From: Xanthomonas arboricola pv. populi
Lineage (GTDB): Bacteria > Pseudomonadota > Gammaproteobacteria > Xanthomonadales > Xanthomonadaceae
Length of the DNA stretch: 64,000 nucleotides
Direction: 5' to 3'
Assembly: GCF_002939945.1 (NCBI RefSeq)
Contig: NZ_MDEB01000002.1
Location: forward strand, 124,001 to 188,000
Of the stretch, positions 35,428-44,190 are shown piece by piece. The position numbers and the translations under genes are program-made. Each line of letters opens with the position of its first letter. Within the stretch, counting starts at the first letter, position 1. The notes under the pieces were generated by a model. The model made no database searches and had not been told where the DNA came from. It was given only the letters and a program-made list of their open reading frames with translations.

Positions 35428-35844
35428 ATGAATTCAAATGCCATGCCCGCCCGATCCTGGGCCATCCACCCGTTCCACGCAGCCGTGCTCGGCGGTGTGT
35501 GGCCGCTGTTTCTCGGCGCCTTGCTGAGCGACTACGCTTACTGGAGCAGTCATCAGATTCAATGGGCGAATTTTGCTGCGTGGCTGCTAATCGGCGCGAT
35601 GGTGTTGACGACCATCGCGTTGCTGTGTGCGATCGTCGGCTTCGTTCGCGGAAGCCGCAACGTGATCTATGTGATCGCGCTCGGTGCCGCGTGGATCGTC
35701 GGCTTCTTCGACGCCTTGCACCATGCACGCGATGCCTGGGCCATCATGCCGGCAGCATTGGTATTTTCGGCGATTGCGACCGCATTCGCGCTCGTTGCGA
35801 CCTGGTCTGGATTGTCCAGCCTGCGTGTGGGAGGTGCCCGATGA
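35428..35844 (+). CDS. Membrane protein, DUF2231-like
   Basis: A 138-residue protein with four hydrophobic spans: AVLGGVWPLFLGALLSDYAYW, FAAWLLIGAMVLTTIALLCAIVGF, VIYVIALGAAWIVGFFDALHHARDAW and MPAALVFSAIATAFALVATW. HPFHAAVLGGVWPLFLG and the later HHARDAW agree with the DUF2231 pattern of His-rich quinone/heme-type membrane proteins. ATG at 35428 comes behind the gap. Its stop overlaps the next ATG by 4 bases, so it is coupled to the sorbosone dehydrogenase gene and may be its membrane partner. Confidence 0.8.
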   Translation: MNSNAMPARSWAIHPFHAAVLGGVWPLFLGALLSDYAYWSSHQIQWANFAAWLLIGAMVLTTIALLCAIVGFVRGSRNVIYVIALGAAWIVGFFDALHHARDAWAIMPAALVFSAIATAFALVATWSGLSSLRVGGAR

Positions 35845-37166
35845 AGCGTCATACCCTTACTGTCGTGTCGGTTTCCATTCTCGCTGCGGCGCTCGCATCC
35901 TGCGGCAAGGCACCCGAGCTCAAACAGCACGGCGCCAGTCCCGAGTTGCCAGCGCCGGATCGTGGCCTGCTGCCCGACATGACCATCGCCGAGCCGGCAG
36001 CCTGGGGCGAGCGCAAGCCCACCGTGCCTGCGGGGTACCGCATCGCTGCGATCGCCACCGATCTGGGTATTCCACGCCAGACGCTGGTGTTGCCAAACGG
36101 TGACATCCTGGTTGCCGAAGGTCGCGGCGGCAGCGCACCCAACCTCAAGCCCAAGGACGTGATTGCCGGTGCGATCAAGGCCAAGGGCAACACCTCGGTC
36201 AAGAGCGGCAACCGTCTCACGCTGCTGCGCGATGCCGATGGCGACGGCACGTACGAGCTGAAGACCGTCTTTGCCGACAAGCTCAATGCACCGTATGGCC
36301 TGGCGCTGATCGGCAATGCGCTCTACGTGGCAAATCAGGACGCGCTGGTGCGCTTCGACTATCAGCAAGGGCAGACCAAGGCCAGTGCCGCGCCCAGCAA
36401 GGTCACCGACTTGCCGTCGGCCATCAACCATCACTGGACCAAGGCCCTCACCGCCAGTGCCGATGGACGCTATCTATATGTTGCGATCGGCTCCAACAGC
36501 AATATCACCGAGCGCGGCATGATTGCCGAGGTCGATCGCGCGCAGGTCTGGCAGGTGGATCCGGCAACCGGTGCTCACAAGAGCTACGCCACCGGCTTGC
36601 GCAATCCCACTGCATTGGCGATCCAGCCCGGTAGTGGCGCCTTGTGGGCGGTGGTCAACGAGCGCGACGAGATTGGCCCGAATCTGGTGCCCGATTACCT
36701 CACCTCGGTACGCGAAGGCGGCTTCTACGGCTGGCCCTACAGTTATTGGGGCAAGAATGTGGACACGCGGGTCATGCCGCAGGATCCGCAGAAGGTCGCT
36801 TCGGCCATCGTGCCCGATTACGCGTTAGGCTCGCATGTCGCCGCGCTCGGTGTCGCGTTTTCGTCGACCACCATGGGGACGCAGTTCGCCGATGGCTTGT
36901 TCGTCGGCGAGCACGGCAGCTGGAATCGCGACCCGCCGGTGGGCTACAGGGTCGTGTTCGTACCGTTCCGCAATGGCCGCCCGGCGGGCGACCCGATCGA
37001 CTTCGTCTCCGGCTTCCATGGCGACGATGGGCTGACCCGCGGCCGTCCGGTCGGCGTCACGCTCGATCCACGTGGTGCATTGATCGTCGCGGACGATCTG
37101 GCCAATACGATCTGGCGAGTGACGCCGGATGCGGCGGCCGTCTCGCCGCAACCCGCTGCGCAATGA
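35841..37166 (+). CDS. PQQ-dependent sugar dehydrogenase / L-sorbosone dehydrogenase-like lipoprotein
   Basis: Six-bladed beta-propeller dehydrogenase of the GDH/sorbosone type, 441 residues. The lipoprotein signal ends LAASC... as ALASCGK (Cys near residue 21). Propeller marks: LVLPNGDILVAEGRGG, LNAPYGLALIGNALYVAN, TGLRNPTALAIQPGSGALWAVVNERDEIG, REGGFYGWPYSYWG and FVGEHGSWNRDPPVGYRV. The usual His for PQQ chemistry may be the one in SAINHHWTKAL. Location is probably the periplasm, anchored to a membrane. It pairs with the DUF2231 protein. Substrate unknown. Confidence 0.87.
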   Translation: MKRHTLTVVSVSILAAALASCGKAPELKQHGASPELPAPDRGLLPDMTIAEPAAWGERKPTVPAGYRIAAIATDLGIPRQTLVLPNGDILVAEGRGGSAPNLKPKDVIAGAIKAKGNTSVKSGNRLTLLRDADGDGTYELKTVFADKLNAPYGLALIGNALYVANQDALVRFDYQQGQTKASAAPSKVTDLPSAINHHWTKALTASADGRYLYVAIGSNSNITERGMIAEVDRAQVWQVDPATGAHKSYATGLRNPTALAIQPGSGALWAVVNERDEIGPNLVPDYLTSVREGGFYGWPYSYWGKNVDTRVMPQDPQKVASAIVPDYALGSHVAALGVAFSSTTMGTQFADGLFVGEHGSWNRDPPVGYRVVFVPFRNGRPAGDPIDFVSGFHGDDGLTRGRPVGVTLDPRGALIVADDLANTIWRVTPDAAAVSPQPAAQ

Positions 37167-37580
37167 CTTCGCCTGCATGCCCGGTTCTGGAAAGAACCGG
37201 GCATGCGGCGCATTGATTGCGCCAAGGGCGCAATAGGGCAGGGCGGCCTGGTTTTTCGTCATCAAGATCAATTCAGCTCTTCAGCGGCGCAGATTCCGAC
37301 GCACGGGACTCTGTTGACCGTGTATCGACACCGCGATTGATCGGTCTCCAATGCTGTCGTGATGAATGTGCGTCGATGAACACCGCACGCAACAGACTCT
37401 TCGCGGGCCAGCGTAAGGGATAGGCATCGCCGTCCCATTGGCATACAGTGCCGGCCCCGCGTCGGCCTGGCCGATGCAGGCACCAGTGCGATGGACCTCT
37501 GGTGAGCCAATCGGCTAGACGCTATCCCAAGGCAAGAACAGACGGACCACGCTCTGCCGATCACCCGAGGCTTGTTGTTG
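37167..37580. other. Gene-free stretch after the sorbosone dehydrogenase gene
   Basis: Starts with the terminator at 37175-37206. The remaining 370 bases show no convincing coding frame or repeat. Confidence 0.55.
37175..37206. terminator. Perfect 14-bp stem terminator
   Basis: GCATGCCCGGTTCT (37175-37188) pairs completely with AGAACCGGGCATGC (37193-37206) around a GGAA tetraloop. It starts 9 bases after the stop of the sorbosone dehydrogenase gene. There is no long T-run. Confidence 0.65.
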
Positions 37581-38267
37581 ATGTTGTTCAGATGTTTGGT
37601 GGTTGTTGTCATTGCGTTGTTCGCCTCACCCCTTATCGCAGCGGAGTTGGTTGGCCGGGCAACCGTCACCGATGGCGATACCCTCACTGTCTCGCAGCAA
37701 TGCATCCGCCTGTGGGGCATCGATGCGCCCGAAAGCGCGCAGCAATGCACCAGCAACGCTGGCGGCGCGTGGCCTTGCGGCCGACGTTCCGCCGCAGCAC
37801 TGGATGGCTATCTGCTCGACAAGACAGTTCGCTGCCAACCCAAGGACACCGATCGCTACGGACGGACCGTTGCCGAGTGCTATGTGCAGGGGCAGTCGGT
37901 CAACCGCTGGATGGTGCAATCCGGGTGGGCGGTGGCCTACCGCGAGTACGCCACTGCGTTCGTCGCCGACGAACGCAGTGCGCAGCAACAACGGCGCAAC
38001 CTCTGGGCCGGTACCTTTCAGATGCCTGCCGATTACCGACGCGGCAAGCGCAAGCAATCGGCACGACGTGCGCAGGTGACAGCGCAGACGCACGTGCCTG
38101 CGCACTGCGCCATCAAGGGCAATATTTCGAGCAAGGGCAGCAAGATCTTCCATATGCCCGGGCAGCGCGACTACACGCGGACCAGCATCTCACCTGCCAA
38201 GGGCGAGCGATTTTTCTGCACCAGCCAGGAAGCGATCAATGCAGGCTGGCGGCGTGCGGCACGCTGA
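37581..38267 (+). CDS. Secreted thermonuclease-like nuclease (SNase domain)
   Basis: Exported nuclease of 228 residues. Signal peptide at residues 1-20 (LVVVVIALFASPLIAA). The staphylococcal nuclease fold follows: VTDGDTLTVSQQCIRLWGIDAPE (metal Asp and the catalytic Arg of the RLWGID motif), CGRRSAAAL, DRYGRTVAECYVQG with the second catalytic Arg, and MVQSGWAVAYREY. A C-terminal region after residue 165 carries a Lys/Arg-rich stretch and the HCAIKGNISSKGSKIFHMPG segment typical of Xanthomonas and Pseudomonas relatives. ATG at 37581 is chosen over TTG at 37572. Confidence 0.88.
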   Translation: MLFRCLVVVVIALFASPLIAAELVGRATVTDGDTLTVSQQCIRLWGIDAPESAQQCTSNAGGAWPCGRRSAAALDGYLLDKTVRCQPKDTDRYGRTVAECYVQGQSVNRWMVQSGWAVAYREYATAFVADERSAQQQRRNLWAGTFQMPADYRRGKRKQSARRAQVTAQTHVPAHCAIKGNISSKGSKIFHMPGQRDYTRTSISPAKGERFFCTSQEAINAGWRRAAR

Positions 38268-38425
38268 TGCCTGGTAGCAATCGGGATCTGCCGTAGCGCG
38301 ACGCTACTGTGACACCGGTCGAGTCCTTCCGGGTTGTGCTGATCACTCAACCGCGCGCAGCGCAATGCCACGACCTGAAACATGCACATGCACCGACAGG
38401 TGACAGTTGCACTCCAGTCGCCACG

Positions 38426-38794
38426 CTAATGACCGACAAACGCCTCGATATTCTGAACCAGGCTGCGGCGGGTGTAGGGCTTGCTTAAGAACGTGGTCCG
38501 GGTGGGTAATCCATTGGGTGAATGCCCCAGACCCGATGTCAGGATCGCCGGCAGATTATTACCATCCGCACGCAGATACGAAATCAGGCCGTATCCATCC
38601 AGTAAACCCGGCATCTGCAGGTCGGTGAAAACGAGCGCGATCGCAGGAAAATTGTCGATATGTTCCAGCGCGCCCTGCGCGTCGGTTGCGGTCACGACCG
38701 CATAACCCGTTTCGGTCAGTAGCAGCCTGGCGATCTCGAGAGTGTCAGCATCGTCCTCGACGACAAGAATCAGTTTTTCGTTTGTAGAGCCCAT
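38426..38794 (-). CDS. Single-domain response regulator (receiver only)
   Basis: A 122-residue receiver domain with no output domain. Acidic pocket in LILVVEDDADT, phosphoacceptor Asp in LVFTDLQMPGLLDGYGL, switch residue region AILTSG and the conserved Lys in TTFLSKPYTRRSL. It is divergent from a broken histidine kinase gene that starts about 140 bases away. In related strains such receiver and kinase genes are neighbours, so this protein has probably lost its partner. Confidence 0.88.
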   Translation of the reverse strand: MGSTNEKLILVVEDDADTLEIARLLLTETGYAVVTATDAQGALEHIDNFPAIALVFTDLQMPGLLDGYGLISYLRADGNNLPAILTSGLGHSPNGLPTRTTFLSKPYTRRSLVQNIEAFVGH

Positions 38795-38929
38795 AAAGCA
38801 GGTTTTCTGAGGATGCCCGCATCACACTACGGCTCCCGCGCGAAAAACACGTGATCGATTTAAGAACCATGAACAACACGCAGGATTTCCCAAGTCATCG
38901 CTATCGAAAAGCCGTCGAGCTATCGGTGG

Positions 38930-39438
38930 ATTCCGTCAAAGGAAATTGCCTTGGACGGACGCGTCGTGTTCGTCAATGCGTCTGGTCCGGTGCGGGTGGC
39001 GTTTGTTGATACCAAGTCTGCGGTAAGGCTGCCCTGGGTTTCGTTATGGCCGAAGCGGTGCAGGCCACGCGTGCAGCAAGCGCTCACTGCCGCCGAGCGC
39101 GGCGCGTGGCGCGCGATATCTGCGGTGAGCGTGGCAAGGCCTGCATCACGTTGGAAACGCGTACGCTTGCCAATGTGGGTGTTGCCGATCGTCGTGGCGG
39201 CGACGATGTCACCCTCTCCGTCAAGGACAATGGCAGCGATATGGCACCGGAGATCCACGACCAGTTGTTCGACGCCTACTTCATCACCAAACCGGCAGGC
39301 GAGGGCACGGGCTGGGGTTGGCGCAAGTGTGATGGAGCGGTCAGGCAGGCCGACGGATACATCGGGGTGCAATCGGTGCCTGGGCAGGGCGCCTGCGGCA
39401 CTTTGGGCTTACCGGCAGCGGAGCCGCCTGGCGCCTGA
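38930..39438 (+). pseudogene. Decayed PAS - histidine kinase gene
   Basis: The first part, in one frame near 38950-39110, reads DGRVVFVNASG and RLPWVSLWPKRCRPRVQQAL, a PAS domain of a hybrid kinase. The text then continues in another frame (from about 39110) with VTLSVKDNGSDMAPEIHDQLFDAYF and GYIGVQSVPGQGAC, the N/G1 and end of an HATPase domain. The G2 box that should read GTGLGLSMVYG is GTGWGWRKCDG, and the dimerisation domain with the phosphoacceptor His is missing. So it has a frameshift, an internal deletion and motif loss. Confidence 0.72.
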
Positions 39439-39459
39439 AATCAGACGTGCCGGCGGCGC

Positions 39460-39693
39460 TCATACGCTTTCGAGAATACCCAGCGGCGTCACGGTGCATC
39501 TTCCCATCCATTGTCTGGCGTAATGGTGCGCGGCAAGTTGTGTGTCGAATCGCATCTCGCGCCTGTGCCCGTACAAGGTAATTCCATCATCGAACGACAC
39601 AAGAATCTCCGGGGAGAAGACGCCGTCCACCGGAACCGTGTGTGCAGTCAATCGGTAACGACCAATCTGCCGAAACATCGTGGGATCCATCAT
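39460..39693 (-). CDS. Small hypothetical protein (77 aa)
   Basis: A 77-residue protein: MMDPTMFRQIGRYRLTAHTV..., ending RQWMGRCTVTPLGILESV. The RYRLTA...YARQWMGRCTV pattern looks like a short family seen in several copies in xanthomonads, of unknown function. ATG at 39693 or 39690 or 39678 are all possible. The dispersed repeat copy B begins 40 bases upstream and may supply or block its promoter. Confidence 0.65.
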   Translation of the reverse strand: MMDPTMFRQIGRYRLTAHTVPVDGVFSPEILVSFDDGITLYGHRREMRFDTQLAAHHYARQWMGRCTVTPLGILESV

Positions 39694-39732
39694 AAACCTC
39701 GGTAGCGGCAGTGGCCGGCTTGAACAGGTTGC

Positions 39733-39882
39733 ATTAAGAGGGCTGAAAAAATGTAGCGAACGGTTGTCAGGTGAGAGCGGACGGCGCAGAGGAACCGTGG
39801 TGTACGAGTGGTACATGCCGACTCCAAGCACCGGCCATGCACGGCCGGTGGCTGCGCGCTAGGTTTGATAGGCCCTCTAAAC
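39733..39882 (-). repeat. Dispersed ~150-bp element, copy B
   Basis: On the minus strand it starts TTTAGAGGGCCTATCAAACC and ends CGCTACATTTTTTCAGCCCTC, with the terminal inverted repeat pair GAGGGC(C/T). The inner text GCTTGGAGTCGGCATGTACC and CACCTGACAACCGTTCGCTAC match copy A at most positions. It touches the 3' end of the glycosyltransferase gene at 39883 on the right. Confidence 0.65.
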
Positions 39883-40563
39883 CTAATTACCCAGTACCGG
39901 CTCGCCTGCCAGCACGGCCATCTCCAGGCGGGCGAGGTGATCGCTGAATCCGCCGGTCGCACGGGCGATGCGGCGGGCGCTGGTATTGACGACCGGCTTG
40001 ACCAGGCGGGCAATCCGCATGCCCGCGCGCTCCAGTGCCGAAACCAGCGCCACGTCTTCGCAGCACTTCAGCGCAGAGAAACCACCGGCTGCCACGTACG
40101 CCGCCACACTCATGCCGAGATTGGCGCCATGCACGTGTGGGTGACCATCGCGACGAATTTCCTTGGCCAGGAAGGCCTGCCGTGTTTCGGGACGGAAATC
40201 GTGCCAATCGGTCACCTCCACCACGCCACAGAACACATCCGCGGCGCAATCGAGCTGCGCCGAGAGCCAATCCGGCGGCACGCAGGTGTCCGCATCGGTA
40301 AACGCAAGCCAGCGCGCCCCACGCGCGATTGCGGCCGATGCCGCGGCTGCACGCGCAATGCCGACACCGCCGGAGGTGTTGACGGTTCTTGCGCCGTGCG
40401 CGCGTGCGATGGGGCCGGTGCCGTCGGTACAGCGATCAAGTGCGACATGGATTTCCACACGCTCTCCAAACAAGTGCGGGTGCGCGGCTGCCACCAGAAT
40501 GGATTGCAGGCACTTGCCGATCAGGTCCGCTTCGTTATGCGCCGGGATGGTGACCGCGATCAT
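39883..40563 (-). CDS. Family 2 glycosyltransferase
   Basis: Cytosolic or membrane-associated GT-A glycosyltransferase of 226 residues with no membrane span. Marks: VTIPAHNEADLIGKCLQSIL at residues 4-23, the metal-binding DXD in FTDADTCVPPDWL, HGANLGMSVAAYVAAGGF and CCEDVALVSALERAG (the acidic catalytic motif). It is the last of four overlapping genes with a NodS-like methyltransferase, a PIG-L deacetylase and an acyl-CoA dehydrogenase-like protein. ATG at 40563 overlaps the methyltransferase stop by 4 bases. Donor sugar unknown. Confidence 0.87.
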   Translation of the reverse strand: MIAVTIPAHNEADLIGKCLQSILVAAAHPHLFGERVEIHVALDRCTDGTGPIARAHGARTVNTSGGVGIARAAAASAAIARGARWLAFTDADTCVPPDWLSAQLDCAADVFCGVVEVTDWHDFRPETRQAFLAKEIRRDGHPHVHGANLGMSVAAYVAAGGFSALKCCEDVALVSALERAGMRIARLVKPVVNTSARRIARATGGFSDHLARLEMAVLAGEPVLGN

Positions 40564-41156
40564 CGCAGCTGCTCCTGTTGCGCAATCGACGGCCCTGACA
40601 TCCAGGCCTGCAGCACGAAGTCCGCATCCTGATAGGAGCACAGCGTGTCCATTGCCAATGCCTGGTTCAGCGCGCTGTGGACCTGCTCGGCACTGCGCAA
40701 CGCGCCGTCGAAGGCATGCCGCCAGTGACACGCCACCAGACAGCCCCGGGCGGCGAGCGAGCGGGCGAACAGCGCTAGGGTTCTTTCGAAATCCGGATCG
40801 TCGAGGTAATAGCCCACTTCACTGAAGACGATCAGATCGAACAGACCTTCCGGCCAGTCCGACGGATGCTCAGCCTGTTGCAGCGTTACCGCAGGCAGCG
40901 CCTGCACGCGCACGCTCGCCAGCGCGACCGCCTGCTGCGACAGATCCGTGGCCAGCAACGTGTCGCAGCGCGGTGCCAAGTGCGCGGTCAGCTCGCCGTT
41001 GGAACATCCAAATTCCCAGCCGCGCGCGAACCTCGGATAGGGCAGGACGCCGAGCAGGATGTCGCGCTTGCGCTGCTCGTACCAGCGCGAGCGATACCCG
41101 AACGGGTCTTCATCGGCATACATCTGCTCGAAATGCTCAACGCTCAGCGCCGTCAT
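40560..41156 (-). CDS. NodS-like SAM-dependent methyltransferase
   Basis: Class I methyltransferase of 198 residues: SAM-binding GWEFGCSNGELTAHLAPRC, LATDLSQQAV and FDLIVFSEVGYYLDDPDF. The start (FEQMYADEDPFGYRSRWYEQRKR) and the VFSEVGYYL motif are those of the NodS family, which N-methylates the deacetylated glucosamine end of lipo-chitooligosaccharides in rhizobia. Its position next to a PIG-L deacetylase gene fits that chemistry. Its stop and start overlap both neighbours by 4 bases, so it is translated with them. Confidence 0.87.
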   Translation of the reverse strand: MTALSVEHFEQMYADEDPFGYRSRWYEQRKRDILLGVLPYPRFARGWEFGCSNGELTAHLAPRCDTLLATDLSQQAVALASVRVQALPAVTLQQAEHPSDWPEGLFDLIVFSEVGYYLDDPDFERTLALFARSLAARGCLVACHWRHAFDGALRSAEQVHSALNQALAMDTLCSYQDADFVLQAWMSGPSIAQQEQLR

Positions 41157-41914
41157 CGGATGAATACCTCAAACGGCCGGGCGAAGCGCTCCAGCACCGA
41201 CGGCGGCAGAATCGGTTCTGCAACAGCCGGCGTGCAATGGCCCAACTGGGTGGCAAAGCACGCAACGGCGCGCTGCTTGGCACGCAGCACCGCAGGCGAT
41301 AGATCCAGGCGCACGGTAGCGCCATCGGCAAACACCCCATCTTCCGGACGCGACCAATGCCACGCCCATACCGGGTATTGCAGACGCCGCGCAGACTGCG
41401 CCTTGCACGCGGCTTGGGTCGCACGCGAAGCCGCCTCATGATCCGGATGGCCATCGCGTTCCCAGGTCACCAGCACCGTGTCCTGCGCAGTGATCAGATC
41501 GCCGATGGCCTCTGCCATGCGCGCTTCGCACGCCCCCAACGCGCCATCGCCCAACGCCAGATGGGTCAATGCACCAGGCAACACGCCCAACTGCTGCGCT
41601 GCTGCTTCCAGTTCCAGGCGCCGCGCCGGGCCCAGCACCTGTGGACGCCAGCCGGGTTCGTCCGGGTAGGCCTGCTCCCCATCGGTCAGCGCAATGATCA
41701 ACACCGGTACGCCTGCGTCACGCGCGGCAGCAATCGTTCCGCCACATCCAAGCACTTCATCGTCCGGGTGCGGCGCCACCACCACCAGGCGCTGACTGCC
41801 TTGCAGCAGTTGCGACAGCGTGACGCGTGGCAGTTCGATCAGACATGGCGCAGCGCGCCATGCGGCTTCCGGTGTCCCTGCGCCCTCGATAGGCTGCCCG
41901 GCTAGATCTTCCAA
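41153..41914 (-). CDS. PIG-L/LmbE family N-deacetylase
   Basis: Zinc deacetylase that removes acetyl groups from GlcNAc-type sugars. Metal-binding motif VVVAPHPDDEVLGCGG at about residues 44-59 and the third ligand in ERDGHPDHEAAS. The likely start is TTG at 41914 (MEDLAGQPIEG), which has AGGAGG seven bases upstream; it lies 13 bases inside the end of the upstream gene. This gives 253 residues. No ATG lies near the expected start. It stands between the acyl-CoA dehydrogenase-like and the NodS-like genes. Confidence 0.86.
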   Translation of the reverse strand: MEDLAGQPIEGAGTPEAAWRAAPCLIELPRVTLSQLLQGSQRLVVVAPHPDDEVLGCGGTIAAARDAGVPVLIIALTDGEQAYPDEPGWRPQVLGPARRLELEAAAQQLGVLPGALTHLALGDGALGACEARMAEAIGDLITAQDTVLVTWERDGHPDHEAASRATQAACKAQSARRLQYPVWAWHWSRPEDGVFADGATVRLDLSPAVLRAKQRAVACFATQLGHCTPAVAEPILPPSVLERFARPFEVFIR

Positions 41915-42897
41915 GGCGATGCCTCCTGTTGGCACAACTCGCCCAAGGCTTGCAGATCGCGTTCTGCATGATGCTGCCGAATGAACACCGACAAGTCGGC
42001 ACAGCGCTGCGCATGTGCGCGGTTGCCGCACAGCGGCCCTGGCCCCAACGCCCGGGCGACACGATCCAGCGTGTCGCGTGCGACCGCTTCGACCACGCTG
42101 CGCACCTGCAGTACGCCACGTAGATGTGCCTGCTCCGGCTGCGCATCGATGCGCGAGGCCAGCTGACGCAACAACGCAGCGGCAGATGCCAGGCTTGCAT
42201 CGATAGCGCCCAGATGCGCGGCAGCATGCGGATCGCTGCTCAAACGCGTAGAGGCGCGCAGCACATCGGCAACCGCCACGGTGGCGCCGAACCAGCACGC
42301 GGCGATGCCGGCGCCTCCATGCCAGAATCCAGGCCGGGTCAGGTACGCATCGCTTTCGCCAATCTGCCTCGCTGGCGTATCGCAGAAGCGGACATTGGCC
42401 GTCTCGATGCGCTGCATCCCGACTGCCTGCCATGCACTGCTGTCGATCCGTATGCCGGGCTGATCCAGGGCCACGGCAAACAGGCAGCTGGCGCCTGCAT
42501 GGCGCGTTGTCACCAGCGCATGCGTCACTTGCGCGGCACCGGAACACCACGCCTTGGTGCCGTTGAGCGCCTGTCCGGAAAAACGCATGTCCGAGCCGGT
42601 CGGCTCAGCCGCCCACACCGCCCAACGCTGAGTCGGCAGCATGATGTCTGCGCCCAGATCGGCGCAGATGGCTTGCGCGTCGTAATGCGCTTCCAGCAAC
42701 TTGGCCACGCACAGGTCGTCTGCGGCGATATCGGCAAGCGTCTGCCAGCGCTCTACGGTGTGACCTCGCCCGGGGAGCGGCAGCGTCGGATGTGTGCTGA
42801 GCCACTTGTCCGCAATCGAATGCTTGAGGCCGTCGGTGAGGGCTGAATCCGTGTTCGCTGCAAAGGCGAGGGTGTTCGATGAAATACGTGCGCTCAT
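41902..42897 (-). CDS. Acyl-CoA dehydrogenase-like protein
   Basis: FAD-fold protein of 331 residues, shorter than typical acyl-CoA dehydrogenases (about 380). Marks: AAEPTGSDMRFSGQALNGTKAWCSGA, which matches the FAD/substrate segment (T-E-P-x-x-G-S-D ... G-x-K-x-W-x-S-G), and a helical C-terminal part (HLGAIDASLASAAALLRQLA, GPGPLCGN). I cannot place the catalytic Glu. It is the first gene of the four-gene leftward operon. A role in trimming or desaturating an acyl chain on the product is inference only. Confidence 0.8.
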   Translation of the reverse strand: MSARISSNTLAFAANTDSALTDGLKHSIADKWLSTHPTLPLPGRGHTVERWQTLADIAADDLCVAKLLEAHYDAQAICADLGADIMLPTQRWAVWAAEPTGSDMRFSGQALNGTKAWCSGAAQVTHALVTTRHAGASCLFAVALDQPGIRIDSSAWQAVGMQRIETANVRFCDTPARQIGESDAYLTRPGFWHGGAGIAACWFGATVAVADVLRASTRLSSDPHAAAHLGAIDASLASAAALLRQLASRIDAQPEQAHLRGVLQVRSVVEAVARDTLDRVARALGPGPLCGNRAHAQRCADLSVFIRQHHAERDLQALGELCQQEASPWKI

Positions 42898-43161
42898 CGG
42901 AACAAGCTAAGCAGCGCACAGTGCAAGGCGCGTGACGCGTGATGAGGGTTCTCGACGCGCAAAGCGGACAGAAGTGCAGGAATATCTTCGCAACTTGCTG
43001 CGCGAATCGATGCGTCTTCGCCCCGGCGATAGAAGGCGCCGCACGCTGAGCCTACGCGTTCAGGGCGAAATCTTCGATGCCGATGTGCGAGCCGGCGCCA
43101 CCAGGAGCGCTGCTCCCGCTTTGCTAGGATGCGCGCACATGCTACCCAGGAGGCCAAGCGC
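42898..43161. other. Divergent gap before the oxidoreductase gene
   Basis: Should hold the promoters of the four-gene operon (left) and the oxidoreductase gene (right). No clear box seen. Confidence 0.5.
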
Positions 43162-44190
43162 ATGGTGCCAACAGTGTTTCCCGAGCCCGAGCTGTTTCTA
43201 CCGGATCGCGGCGAGCCATCGTTGCGATGGGGTGTACTGGGGCCTGGATCGATCGCCTCTGCGTTCGTGAGCGCTCTGCGCAGCCATACCAGGCAACAGC
43301 CATTCGCAGTGGCCTCGCGTACGCGTACGCGTGCCGAGGCCTTTGCGAGCACCTGGGCGATGCAGCGTGCCTATGACAGCTACGAGGCGCTGGTCGAGGA
43401 CCGCGATGTCGACATCGTCTATATCGCCACCCCGCACAGCGAACATCTGCAGCAGGGCTTGCTGGCGCTGCGCGCGGGCAAACATGTGTTGATCGAAAAA
43501 CCCATGACCACCCGCGCCGACGACGCGCGCACGCTGGTTCAGGAGGCGCGGCAGCGCGGTCTGTTCCTGATGGAGGCCATGTGGAGTCGCTACCTGCCGC
43601 ATACCTCGGTGCTGCGACAACTGCTGGCCGATGGCGCGTTGGGCGAGCTTCGCCATGTGTTTGCCGATCTGAGCCAACGCGGCCCTGACGATGCCGCGCA
43701 TCGCCAGCGCAATCCTGCGCTCGGCGGCGGCGCGCTGCTGGACCTGGGCGTGTATGCGGTGCAGTTCTCTTCGATGATCCTGGGCGCACCGACTGCGATC
43801 GCGACGACCGGCGTGCTGACCGATACCGGTGTGGATGCCTTTTCAACCATGGTGCTGTCGCATGGCGGCACCGCGCAATCCACGCTGATCAGTTCCATCG
43901 TGGCGCGCAGCAGCTCCACCGCCTATGTCACCGGTACCCGGGGCCGCATCGATCTTGCTGGCGATTTCCACAACCCGACCGCGCTGAGTCTGGTCGGCAA
44001 CGACCAGGCCGGCACGCCCGCAGTGTGGATGGATCCGACCGGAATCGGTGGCTACGCCGGCCTGTCGTGGCAAGCGACAGCCGCCGCGCGTTACATCGGG
44101 GAGGGACGCAAGGAATCTCCGCTCCATCGGCTGGACGAAGTGATCCAGATCATGAGCACCCTGGATAGGGCGCGGATGCAGCTGGGATAG
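43162..44190 (+). CDS. Gfo/Idh/MocA-family oxidoreductase
   Basis: NAD(P)-dependent sugar or cyclitol oxidoreductase of 342 residues. N-terminal Rossmann start RWGVLGPGSIASAFVSALR at about residues 22-40, VDIVYIATPHSEHLQQGLLAL and HVLIEKPMTTRADDAR with the catalytic Lys of the EKP motif. The C-terminal fold has GGGALLDLGVYAVQF, the His/Asp region of the family. ATG at 43162 has AGGAGG 10 bases upstream. It stands alone; the substrate cannot be predicted. Confidence 0.9.
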   Translation: MVPTVFPEPELFLPDRGEPSLRWGVLGPGSIASAFVSALRSHTRQQPFAVASRTRTRAEAFASTWAMQRAYDSYEALVEDRDVDIVYIATPHSEHLQQGLLALRAGKHVLIEKPMTTRADDARTLVQEARQRGLFLMEAMWSRYLPHTSVLRQLLADGALGELRHVFADLSQRGPDDAAHRQRNPALGGGALLDLGVYAVQFSSMILGAPTAIATTGVLTDTGVDAFSTMVLSHGGTAQSTLISSIVARSSSTAYVTGTRGRIDLAGDFHNPTALSLVGNDQAGTPAVWMDPTGIGGYAGLSWQATAAARYIGEGRKESPLHRLDEVIQIMSTLDRARMQLG

